A model generated the notes under the pieces. That model was not told the origin of the DNA. It did not search any database and saw nothing but the letters and a program-made list of their open reading frames with translations. DNA of 20,265 bases from NCBI GenBank assembly GCA_913041905.1, contig CAJWJQ010000020.1, forward strand, positions 1 through 20,265. Reading direction: 5' to 3'. This document shows, in pieces, positions 14,025 through 20,265 of the stretch; positions within the stretch are counted from its first letter, which is position 1; each line of letters starts with the position of its first letter. The position numbers and the translations under genes are program-made. The DNA is from GCA-2718845 sp913041905. Lineage in GTDB: Bacteria; Pseudomonadota; Gammaproteobacteria; GCA-002705445; GCA-002716945.

Positions 14025-14710
14025 ATACTATCATTAGTTTCTATAAATTTATTAAAATTGAAGACACAAATTCTCTTAGGGGTTTAATCTTTGATTATCT
14101 GGAAGAATTAGGGGTCCTTGGTACTATATTAATAGCTAATGAAGGAATTAATGTTAATCTTTGTGGTGGTTCTGATGAAATAGAATTATCTAAGAAATTT
14201 ATAACTGAGAAACTATGTTTAGGGTCAATTCATTCCAATGAATCTAATATAGACTATCAAGCTTTTAGTAAGCTTAAAGTAAAAATTAAAAAAGAAATCA
14301 TCAAAGTAGGTTTGAAAATTTCTGAAAATGATATTAATAAAAATGAATATCTAAATCCAAAACAATGGGATAATTTTCTTGATAATAAACCTATTGTGCT
14401 AGATACAAGAAATAGGTTTGAATATTTGTTAGGAACCTTTGAAAATGCAAAAAGCTTGGATTTGGATAGTTTCAGTGATTTTAAAGAAAAAGTAATAGAG
14501 AGTAAGAGGTTAGATAAAAAGCAAGATATAGCTATATTTTGCACAGGAGGTATAAGGTGCGAAAAAGCTTCTGTTATTTTAAAAAATTTAGGTTTTGAAA
14601 ATGTATTTCAACTGAAAGGTGGAATTATTAACTACTTAAATCACAATAAAAATATCGATTCTAAATGGAAAGGCGATTGTTTTGTATTTGATGATCGAAT
14701 CACCTTATAA
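14009..14710 (+). CDS. trhO: tRNA uridine(34) hydroxylase TrhO
   Basis: TrhO (formerly YceA) makes 5-hydroxyuridine at tRNA position 34 in an oxygen-dependent reaction. The 233 residues show the N-terminal ferredoxin-like domain with ILIANEGINVNLCG (40-53) and a C-terminal rhodanese domain with the active loop CTGGIRCEKAS, catalytic Cys178. The chain ends just after VFDDRITL; many homologues continue for tens of residues, often with further cysteines, so this is a short form. I see no frameshift at the end. It overlaps the O-methyltransferase gene by 16 nt and closes the plus-strand operon. Confidence 0.9.
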   Translation: MHKKINTIISFYKFIKIEDTNSLRGLIFDYLEELGVLGTILIANEGINVNLCGGSDEIELSKKFITEKLCLGSIHSNESNIDYQAFSKLKVKIKKEIIKVGLKISENDINKNEYLNPKQWDNFLDNKPIVLDTRNRFEYLLGTFENAKSLDLDSFSDFKEKVIESKRLDKKQDIAIFCTGGIRCEKASVILKNLGFENVFQLKGGIINYLNHNKNIDSKWKGDCFVFDDRITL

Positions 14711-14785
14711 CCCACCATCACATTCTAACGAACATAATGGCAGGCCATAATGAAGAATGAAGTTACTCATTCTCAAGGAAGAGTG

Positions 14786-15187
14786 CTATTTACACCCTGA
14801 ATTCGGGTCGCGTGTTCTGTTGCCAGCATCTTGAGCGATAGAGTTTCCACACCATTCATTTATATAATCAACGGTTTCAATTCTATTTGCTCTTGAAGCA
14901 ACTAAACAGCTACCTTTGCTATCAACGCCCCAAATAATATAAGCAATAAAATCTCTCAAGTGAGAGGGAGTTTGTTCTTGATGAGGTACCCCAAATTTTG
15001 TTACATAATTACTTCTTGGATCTCCGTCAGCTTTTTGTTGTGCTTGAATTCTTTGAATTTCCTTCTGTAAATCCAATATATCAGCACCATCCCAAGAGCC
15101 GACAACAGTTCCATCTGGCAATGTTATATCATTTGAGCTATTAGACTTAGCTTCGCTTTGAACTGATTGTTCTGTAATATCATCCAT
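14786..15187 (-). CDS. Unrecognised 133-residue protein, possible FNR target
   Basis: I do not recognise this protein. It has no signal peptide or membrane segment. The first 20 residues are acidic and Ser/Asn-rich and look disordered; then come LPDGTVVGSWDGADILDLQK (23-42), a Gln/Lys helix, and a Trp/Tyr-containing C-terminal half with Cys94, Cys113 and Cys132 near the end. The start is supported by a strong AAGGAG six nt upstream, better than almost any other in the window. It is divergent from fnr, with a perfect FNR box between them at a spacing that suits activation. The coding sequence looks less A+T-rich than its neighbours. It stands alone, 76 nt from trhO on the opposite strand. Confidence 0.75.
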   Translation of the reverse strand: MDDITEQSVQSEAKSNSSNDITLPDGTVVGSWDGADILDLQKEIQRIQAQQKADGDPRSNYVTKFGVPHQEQTPSHLRDFIAYIIWGVDSKGSCLVASRANRIETVDYINEWCGNSIAQDAGNRTRDPNSGCK

Positions 15188-15193
15188 TTTTGT

Positions 15194-15199
15194 CTCCTT
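15194..15199 (-). promoter_or_regulatory. Strong ribosome-binding site AAGGAG
   Basis: On the minus strand AAGGAG lies six nt before the ATG at 15187, a near-ideal Shine-Dalgarno sequence in a genome segment where most starts lack one. It fixes the start of the 133-residue protein and implies that transcription begins upstream of 15199. Confidence 0.75.
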
Positions 15200-15235
15200 T
15201 TTCTATAGTTTTATCTCTATTTATGTTAAATTTCA

Positions 15236-15249
15236 TTGATTTTAATCAA
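15236..15249. promoter_or_regulatory. Perfect FNR box (distal to fnr)
   Basis: The 14-bp palindrome TTGATTTTAATCAA matches the FNR consensus TTGAT-N4-ATCAA at every defined base. It is centred at 15242.5. If the 133-residue protein gene is transcribed from about 15201 (a TAAAAC -10-like sequence is at 15208-15213), the box is at -41.5, the class II activation position. Relative to the predicted fnr start it is near -52. Confidence 0.8.
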
Positions 15250-15259
15250 AGAAAGTATT

Positions 15260-15287
15260 TTTGATTTCGGTCAAGATTACTTATAGT
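15260..15287 (+). promoter_or_regulatory. Predicted fnr promoter
   Basis: TTTGAT (15260-15265) and TATAGT (15282-15287) are separated by 16 nt. Transcription would start at about 15294-15295, on the ATG of fnr, so the transcript may be leaderless; no Shine-Dalgarno sequence is present. The -35 region coincides with the proximal FNR box. Confidence 0.45.
15261..15274. promoter_or_regulatory. Second FNR box (near-consensus, proximal to fnr)
   Basis: TTGATTTCGGTCAA matches the FNR consensus at nine of ten defined bases (GTCAA instead of ATCAA). Its centre is 25 bp from that of the first box. It overlaps the predicted -35 element of fnr, a position expected to block RNA polymerase, so it may mediate negative autoregulation. 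Confidence 0.65.
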
Positions 15288-15294
15288 AGAAATT

Positions 15295-15987
15295 ATGGAG
15301 AATAATATGCAAGAAACACAAAGCATGTATAGGAACGTTAATAAGTGTCTTAACTGTAAAATTAGATCAAAGATATTTTGCGCTAAACTTAATGAAGATT
15401 GCCTAGATCAAATATCAAAAGAAGTAAGACACGAAAATTTGCCGAAAGGATCTGTTATACTATCCCAAAATGATGATATTTTTAATATATTCAATATAAT
15501 ACATGGAATTATAAAAGTTTATCAACTAAATGAAAATGGCGATGAACAAATTATTGGTTTTCTTTATCCTGGAGATTTTTTTGGATCTCATGAAGGTGGT
15601 AGATATGAATTCTATGCAGAATCAATAACACCTGTAAAACTTTGTAAAATACCTATAAAAGAATTTAAAAAATATCTGTCATTAAACAAAGAACTTCATG
15701 ATAGTTTTTATGTAGCCGTTGTGAATGAATTAAAACTTGCAAGAATGCAGATCAATATATTAGCAAAATATAGTGCTGAAGAAAAAGTTCTGGATTTCTT
15801 AAAAATGATTTCTGTGAAACAAGTAGGGCACGGACAACCAGAAAATCCTATTAATCTTCAAATGACTAGGTCTGATATAGCTAATTATTTAGGATTAAAA
15901 ATTGAAACTGTAAGCAGAGCAATAACAAAATTAAGAGTAAAAAATATCATTAATGTTAATGAGAATGGTTTACTAATGTTAAACTAG
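15295..15987 (+). CDS. fnr: FNR-type oxygen-sensing transcription regulator
   Basis: FNR holds an oxygen-labile 4Fe-4S cluster and, without oxygen, dimerises and binds TTGAT-N4-ATCAA. The 230-residue protein has cluster cysteines Cys18, Cys21 and Cys29 in C-x2-C-x7-C spacing, plus Cys117 (VKLCKIP), which matches Cys122 of E. coli FNR. An additional Cys36 is present. The cyclic-nucleotide-binding-like barrel includes GFLYPGDFFG (88-97). The C-terminal helix-turn-helix TRSDIANYLGLKIETVSR has the Glu, Ser and Arg that read TTGAT. Two FNR boxes lie just upstream, so autoregulation is likely. Its stop is 2 nt from that of the convergent ccmI gene. Confidence 0.95.
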   Translation: MENNMQETQSMYRNVNKCLNCKIRSKIFCAKLNEDCLDQISKEVRHENLPKGSVILSQNDDIFNIFNIIHGIIKVYQLNENGDEQIIGFLYPGDFFGSHEGGRYEFYAESITPVKLCKIPIKEFKKYLSLNKELHDSFYVAVVNELKLARMQINILAKYSAEEKVLDFLKMISVKQVGHGQPENPINLQMTRSDIANYLGLKIETVSRAITKLRVKNIINVNENGLLMLN

Positions 15988-15989
15988 CT

Positions 15990-16643
15990 TTATTTATCTT
16001 TATTTGTTAATTTATTTAGCATGGTTTCATAAGGTCTTTTATCTTTTATATTTTTATTAATAATAATTTTCCTGAGGATATTTTTTATCATCTCTGAATC
16101 ATTAATATCAATGGAATAATTAAGTTTCATATTAAAACTATTTATATCAGATTTGTCTAAAGCAATTAAAATATCAAATGCTTTTAATATTTTATCTTTA
16201 TTATTTTTTGAATCTAGCCGTCTTAGTAAAGATATATAGTCTTGCAATACGATTTTATCAGTATTATCTAACGTAATTGCTGTTTCATATGCTAAAGCAG
16301 CCGAGTTGAAGTCGCTTATGATTATATATGACTTTCCTAACATCACCCACCCCTCAAAATTATTAGGGTTGTTGTTAAGCTTTTGTTCAAGGGAAGGAAT
16401 ATTTTTTCTAATTGTATTTATATTATTTCTTATCTCCTGATGTTTAGAAGATATTTTATTATATTCTTCAATATATCCAATGTTAGATTTTCCCAAAAAA
16501 ATCATAATGATAAATATGAATAAAATAAATAATGTTAAGAATATATATTTATTATTAATGGAGATACTTGTCGTTTCACCTAGATTTTTAAATAAGAAAA
16601 ATATATACAGAAAAGTTAAAATAACTATAAATATAAATGTCAT
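15990..16643 (-). CDS. ccmI: Cytochrome c maturation protein CcmI (short form)
   Basis: CcmI is the membrane protein that holds apocytochrome c for haem attachment by CcmF and CcmH. This 217-residue version has two membrane segments (about residues 3-19 and 33-51), a helical linker and one clear TPR-like repeat (NFEGWVMLGKSYIIISDF, then AALAYETAITLD) with a weaker second. Many CcmI proteins are nearly twice as long, so the C-terminal apocytochrome-binding part is reduced. It overlaps ccmH by 4 nt and closes the ccm operon. The name rests on topology, TPR region and position. Confidence 0.8.
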   Translation of the reverse strand: MTFIFIVILTFLYIFFLFKNLGETTSISINNKYIFLTLFILFIFIIMIFLGKSNIGYIEEYNKISSKHQEIRNNINTIRKNIPSLEQKLNNNPNNFEGWVMLGKSYIIISDFNSAALAYETAITLDNTDKIVLQDYISLLRRLDSKNNKDKILKAFDILIALDKSDINSFNMKLNYSIDINDSEMIKNILRKIIINKNIKDKRPYETMLNKLTNKDK

Positions 16644-17014
16644 TTATTGGAATTTCCTCTAAATAAAAAATAAGTGACTGAAATAAAAAATAGAAATGGT
16701 CCAAGCCATAATATTATGTTTTGTAAGTTGAAAGGTGGCTCATATAATATAAAACTGCTGTACCTATCAGCCATATATTTTTTTATATATCTTTCGTCTT
16801 TTCCCTCTGCAATCATTTGTTTTACTTTATTTCTAAGGTCAATAGCTAACGGAGCTTGTGACTCAGCTATATTTTGATTTTGACAAACCATACATCTAAT
16901 TTCATTAATAAGCTTATGGTAAATTTTTATGTTTTTGCTTTCATCTGCAATAGCAAACGAAATACAATTTATAAATACAAATAAAACTAATATGAGTTTA
17001 TTTTTTTTCATCAA
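16640..17014 (-). CDS. ccmH: Cytochrome c maturation thiol oxidoreductase CcmH
   Basis: CcmH keeps apocytochrome haem-binding cysteines reduced in the periplasm and works with CcmF. The 124-residue protein has a signal peptide (cleavage likely near residue 23), the diagnostic IRCMVCQNQNIAESQAPLA with Cys41 and Cys44, the conserved RYIKKYMADRYSSFILYEPPF stretch and one C-terminal membrane helix. It corresponds to the N-terminal half of E. coli CcmH; the other half is the separate CcmI here. It overlaps ccmG by 17 nt; Met1 or Met2 may be the start. Confidence 0.95.
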   Translation of the reverse strand: MMKKNKLILVLFVFINCISFAIADESKNIKIYHKLINEIRCMVCQNQNIAESQAPLAIDLRNKVKQMIAEGKDERYIKKYMADRYSSFILYEPPFNLQNIILWLGPFLFFISVTYFLFRGNSNK

Positions 17015-17522
17015 TCTTCTGTAAAAGTGGTATCAATCTATTATTATAAATATCTTGTGTTATAGCTCCAATATATTTATCCCTTATAATTCCATTATTA
17101 TCAATAAAAAATGTTTCCGGTACACCATATACCCCTAAATTAATTCCTAACTCACCTTTATCATCATAAAGATTATATGTATATGGATTACCATAAATAT
17201 CTAACCATCCTAAAGCGTCACTTCTATTATCTTTATAGTTTATGCCTATAATTTTAATTTTTCCTTCTTCATGAATTTTCTTTAATAATTGATGCTCGCG
17301 TATGCATTCTAAACACCAACTAGCCCAAACATTAATTAAATATCTTTCTGCGGGTAACATATCATTATTAAAGGAATTGCCAGACGATAACTCGCTTAAT
17401 ATAAATTGTGGAACATTCTTCCCTATCAAAGGAGATCGAATATTTTTAGTATCGATAAATAGACCTAATAAAAATATTAGCATCAAGGATAAAAAAAATA
17501 TTAAGATGAATTTATTTTTCAA
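16998..17522 (-). CDS. ccmG: Cytochrome c maturation thioredoxin CcmG/DsbE
   Basis: CcmG is a membrane-anchored periplasmic thioredoxin that reduces apocytochrome or CcmH. The 174 residues include an N-terminal anchor (about 5-23), PLIGKNVPQF typical of the family, the active site WASWCLEC with Cys70 and Cys73, and the cis-proline segment GVYGVPETFFID (131-142). The dipeptide Leu-Glu between the cysteines differs from the common Pro-Thr or Pro-Ser. It starts 1 nt after the ccmF stop and overlaps ccmH by 17 nt. Confidence 0.95.
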   Translation of the reverse strand: MKNKFILIFFLSLMLIFLLGLFIDTKNIRSPLIGKNVPQFILSELSSGNSFNNDMLPAERYLINVWASWCLECIREHQLLKKIHEEGKIKIIGINYKDNRSDALGWLDIYGNPYTYNLYDDKGELGINLGVYGVPETFFIDNNGIIRDKYIGAITQDIYNNRLIPLLQKIDEKK

Positions 17523-17523
17523 A

Positions 17524-19449
17524 CTATTTCTCTTTATAATTTAACTGTCTTCTTCTGTCTAAGAAAATACTTAACACTCCACCTAGAACCATCATTAATG
17601 CGCCAATCCATATAAGCCTTATTAGAGGTTTATGATAAATTCTAACAGACCATTTATTTTCTGAAATAATATTACCTAATGTGACATATAAATCTCTAGT
17701 AATCCCTGGTGCTATGCCTGCTTCAGTCATTGGCATGCTACTTGAAAAATACAATCTTTTTTCTGGATATAATTTATTTATTAGCTGTTCATTTTCATAT
17801 ATAAGAAATTCTGCTTTAACTCCCTTATAATTAGACCCACTGTATTTAATAATATTAGAAAAAGTAAAACCATAGTCTTTTATTAGTACTGTTTCACCTA
17901 TTTGCATAACAAGCTCTTTTTCAATTTTATTATTTTCAACAATTGTTGCGCCAAGCACAAAAACTGCTAAACCCATATGAGCAAGCATCATTCCAATATT
18001 TGACATTATGAATTTCAATGATTTACTTTCACTATATTTTTTATACATATATTGGAATAAATTAATAAAGATCCAAAAGAAAACAAAGGTTCCTATCAAC
18101 ACGCTAATATTAAAATTATTAAAAAATATTAAACTCGTAAAAGAAAAAATTAAAATAAGCAAAGAAGTTATAGCAATATGTTTTAAAATATTAACTGGGT
18201 TTTTATTATTTGAAAAAAGTAGAAAGGGAATATACCCAGCTAAAACTAACAAAGGTATCATAATAGGTACAAATACTGCATTATAATAAGGAACTCCAAC
18301 TGATATTTTTTCAAGTCCTAATAAATCTAAAATAAGTGGGTATATTGTTCCTAATAAAATCGTAAAAGTAGCTGTCACTAATAAAATATTATTTATTAAA
18401 AAAAAGCTTTCCTTAGAAAATAATTTAAAATTAAAATTATCATTCATTTTTGATGAATTATATATATAAATTAAAATTGAGCCTCCTACAACAATAGCTA
18501 AAAATAATAAAATGAATGCACCTCGAGCAGGATCATTTGCAAATGAATGAACAGAAATTAAAATTCCAGATCTGACAAGAAAGGTCCCTAAAATACTTAA
18601 TGAAAAAGCAATAATGGAAAGTATAATTGTCCAGTTTTTAAACATACTTTTTTGTTCACAAATTATTAAAGAATGTATTAATGCTGTTGTGATCAACCAT
18701 GGCATAAAAGAGGCGTTTTCCACTGGGTCCCAAAACCACCAGCCACCCCAGCCTAATTCATAATATGCCCACCAACTCCCTAAAGCTATTCCTAAAGTTA
18801 GAAAACACCAAGAGATTATTGCCCATGGCCTTAACCATTTTGCCCACTCAGATTTAAATTCTTGTCTAATACAACATGTTAAAGCAAAACTAAATACAAC
18901 GGATAATCCCACATAACCCATATACAGCATTGGTGGATGAACGATTAAACCAAAATCTTGCAATAGAGGATTTAAATCTTTGCCATCCATAGGTATTGAT
19001 ATATTTCTTTCAAAAGGATTAGAAGTGAAAATTAAAAATGCTAAAAAACCTAAATTTAAAAAACCCATGATGGATAAAAATTTTTCTCTAAAATCAGAAT
19101 CCAAAGATTTGCTATAAATGCTTGCTAAGAAAGTCCAAAAACTTAATATAAGACACCACAAAAGCATTGATCCCTCATGGCCTGCCCAAGTTGCAGAAAT
19201 CTTGTAATAATAAGGTAATGCTGAATTTGAATTTGAAGATATATATTTTATTGAAAAATCATCATGTAAAAAAGAAACAACTAAACATAAAAAAGATAAT
19301 AGAACTATAGGAAATTGTAATTTTGAAGTTGATAATATAATTTTATCATAACTGGGTGTTATTTTTGCTAATAATGGTTTTGATACAATGAGAAGACTTA
19401 TGTTCATAAGCGCAATCAAGATTAGAAAATATCCTATATAGGCAATCAT
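17524..19449 (-). CDS. ccmF: Cytochrome c haem lyase CcmF
   Basis: CcmF is the large inner-membrane protein that takes haem from holo-CcmE and attaches it to apocytochrome c with CcmH and CcmI. The 641-residue protein has about fifteen membrane segments and the tryptophan-rich haem-handling motif WGGWWFWDPVENASFMPW near residues 233-250. Further family stretches are WAGHEGSMLLW and GLIVHPPMLYMGY. The length is normal. It starts 1 nt after the ccmE stop and is followed by ccmG 1 nt later. Confidence 0.97.
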   Translation of the reverse strand: MIAYIGYFLILIALMNISLLIVSKPLLAKITPSYDKIILSTSKLQFPIVLLSFLCLVVSFLHDDFSIKYISSNSNSALPYYYKISATWAGHEGSMLLWCLILSFWTFLASIYSKSLDSDFREKFLSIMGFLNLGFLAFLIFTSNPFERNISIPMDGKDLNPLLQDFGLIVHPPMLYMGYVGLSVVFSFALTCCIRQEFKSEWAKWLRPWAIISWCFLTLGIALGSWWAYYELGWGGWWFWDPVENASFMPWLITTALIHSLIICEQKSMFKNWTIILSIIAFSLSILGTFLVRSGILISVHSFANDPARGAFILLFLAIVVGGSILIYIYNSSKMNDNFNFKLFSKESFFLINNILLVTATFTILLGTIYPLILDLLGLEKISVGVPYYNAVFVPIMIPLLVLAGYIPFLLFSNNKNPVNILKHIAITSLLILIFSFTSLIFFNNFNISVLIGTFVFFWIFINLFQYMYKKYSESKSLKFIMSNIGMMLAHMGLAVFVLGATIVENNKIEKELVMQIGETVLIKDYGFTFSNIIKYSGSNYKGVKAEFLIYENEQLINKLYPEKRLYFSSSMPMTEAGIAPGITRDLYVTLGNIISENKWSVRIYHKPLIRLIWIGALMMVLGGVLSIFLDRRRQLNYKEK

Positions 19450-19450
19450 T

Positions 19451-19915
19451 TTATTTATCTCTACTTATTGATTTAGTAGTTCTTTGTAATTCTTCATCAT
19501 TGATATGTAAACTTTCAGCGACCTCGGGAGGCATATAAGTTTCATCATGTTTTGCTAATACTTCTTCAGCAACAAAAGTTCCAGTTTTAGTCAATCTTCC
19601 TCTTATAACAACTCCTTGGCCTTCTCTAAATAAATCTGGCAATATTCCAGAATAAGATATATCGATGGTTTTACTATAATCTGTGATTTTAAAATTAACA
19701 TTAGTTGTGTCATTACTTTTTTTTAAACTTCCATCTACCACTACTCCTCCAACTCTAAAAATATGATCTTCTGGGAATTCTCCTAAAGAAATTTGTGAAG
19801 GACTTCTATAAAACAAGAGGTTTTCATTGAAAGTTTTAATGAAAAGAGAAAGTAAAATAAATATGGATATTAATATAAAGGAAATATAGAGAATACGCTT
19901 AGATCTTTTTTTCAT
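19451..19915 (-). CDS. ccmE: Haem chaperone CcmE
   Basis: CcmE covalently binds haem in the periplasm and passes it to CcmF. The 154-residue protein has an N-terminal basic segment and membrane anchor (about 8-27), a small beta-barrel with FRVGGVVVDGS (53-63), and the haem-binding motif AKHDETYMPPEV with His123 and Tyr127. The length and motif spacing are standard. It begins 3 nt after the ccmD stop and ends 1 nt before the ccmF start. Confidence 0.97.
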   Translation of the reverse strand: MKKRSKRILYISFILISIFILLSLFIKTFNENLLFYRSPSQISLGEFPEDHIFRVGGVVVDGSLKKSNDTTNVNFKITDYSKTIDISYSGILPDLFREGQGVVIRGRLTKTGTFVAEEVLAKHDETYMPPEVAESLHINDEELQRTTKSISRDK

Positions 19916-19918
19916 AAA

Positions 19919-20035
19919 TTAATTTATATCTTTTTTTAATTTTACAAAATTCTTATATAACATGATTATATTTATAATCATAGAAGCTAATACAATGAAA
20001 TAGGAAGAAAATATATATACAAGATATTGATTCAT
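19919..20035 (-). CDS. ccmD: Haem exporter accessory protein CcmD
   Basis: This 38-residue protein (MNQYLVYIFSSYFIVLASMI... ending in KLKKDIN) has one membrane helix with an aromatic N-terminal flank and a basic cytoplasmic tail, the normal form of CcmD. CcmD binds the CcmABC-CcmE complex and helps release holo-CcmE. It lies 3 nt before ccmE, the standard position. The family is poorly conserved, so the call rests on size, topology and position. ccmA, ccmB and ccmC do not precede it here. Confidence 0.85.
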   Translation of the reverse strand: MNQYLVYIFSSYFIVLASMIINIIMLYKNFVKLKKDIN

Positions 20036-20080
20036 ACTAAAATATGTAAATTACCACATTATTTTAACACAAGGTATGGT

Positions 20081-20265
20081 TTATTTATTACATTTAAAAA
20101 ATATATTATATACAATTTTATTTGTTGGGTTTTTATCTAACGATGACGTCTTATCAGATACAGTATATTCAACTATATTATAATCAACCGTAGTATAGCC
20201 TATCTCGCCGCACATGTTAGTTGGGATAGAGGTGCAATCTCCAAGAAATCCATTGCATTGTATTT
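20081..20265 (-). CDS. C-terminal end of an unrecognised protein (partial)
   Basis: An open frame enters from the right edge and gives 60 residues before a TAA at 20081-20083. The visible part contains four cysteines (QCNGFLGDC near its start, NMCGE, and KCNK at the end) and is rich in Thr, Asn, Tyr and Asp without membrane helices. Such composition resembles an extracytoplasmic, disulfide-bonded protein, but the N-terminus lies outside the window. It is not the end of CcmC, which would be the usual neighbour of CcmD. It is 45 nt upstream of ccmD on the same strand. Confidence 0.6.
   Translation of the reverse strand, partial: IQCNGFLGDCTSIPTNMCGEIGYTTVDYNIVEYTVSDKTSSLDKNPTNKIVYNIFFKCNK

Noticed and set aside
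14754..14773. Inverted repeat AGAATGA-N6-TCATTCT between trhO and the 133-residue gene
   Set aside because: The stem is only 7 bp and A/T-rich, and no T tract follows on either strand, so it does not qualify as an intrinsic terminator.
20036..20080. Possible ccmD promoter (TTGTGT, 17 nt, TTACAT)
   Set aside because: The -10 matches only three of six consensus bases, and ccmD might be transcribed with the upstream gene; too weak to list.
1..20265. Search by eye for CRISPR arrays, tRNA or rRNA genes, insertion sequences and prophage genes
   Set aside because: No regularly spaced repeats, cloverleaf sequences, rRNA motifs, transposases or integrases were seen; nearly all bases are in recognisable coding sequence.

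Overview
This is a very A+T-rich, gene-dense window (about 70% A+T by eye) with no gene-free stretch over 110 bases, many overlapping stop/start pairs and no mobile elements, tRNA, rRNA or CRISPR. It looks like a streamlined Gram-negative of the Pseudomonadota, probably a free-living marine lineage. The pointers are an FNR-type oxygen regulator, System I cytochrome c maturation in the order ccmD-E-F-G-H-I, stand-alone HisI, a DUF1244 protein, a complex-I-type zinc-finger protein and YceI. The class is not resolved: the ccm order resembles gammaproteobacteria, while the C-x2-C-x7-C FNR cluster, stand-alone HisI and zinc-finger protein are at least as alphaproteobacterial.

Layout. (1) 1-4431: molybdenum-cofactor genes on the minus strand. 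DUF1244-moeB-moaA form one overlapping set; after a small membrane protein, moaD-moaE-argG form a second set behind a good sigma-70-type promoter. (2) 4526-6778: an EamA exporter (minus), then a plus-strand run of a YiiM-like MOSC protein, a small zinc-finger protein and hisI. (3) 6773-13349: the most unusual part. A RibD-C-type reductase converges on a tightly coupled minus-strand operon running MDR dehydrogenase, PTPS/QueD-like protein, GT4 glycosyltransferase, SAM methyltransferase, flippase-like membrane protein. Divergent from it are a CDP-alcohol phosphatidyltransferase and YceI. Together they combine pterin/flavin-type chemistry with sugar transfer, methylation and membrane-lipid functions. 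(4) 13356-14710: an O-methyltransferase and TrhO, continuing the plus-strand operon. (5) 14786-15987: an unrecognised 133-residue protein and a divergent fnr gene, with one perfect and one near-perfect FNR box between them. (6) 15990-20035: the ccmD-E-F-G-H-I operon on the minus strand, including a 38-residue CcmD. (7) 20081-20265: the C-terminal end of an unrecognised Cys-containing protein.

The best candidate for an undescribed system is region 3. Its PTPS-like protein has lost the Cys, Asp and His of the usual catalytic triad and one of three zinc histidines. Its dehydrogenase lacks the usual zinc cysteine, and its RibD-like reductase carries a non-deaminase N-terminal extension. I infer a pathway for a modified pterin- or pyrimidine-derived, possibly glycosylated and lipid-linked metabolite. 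The product cannot be read from the sequence.
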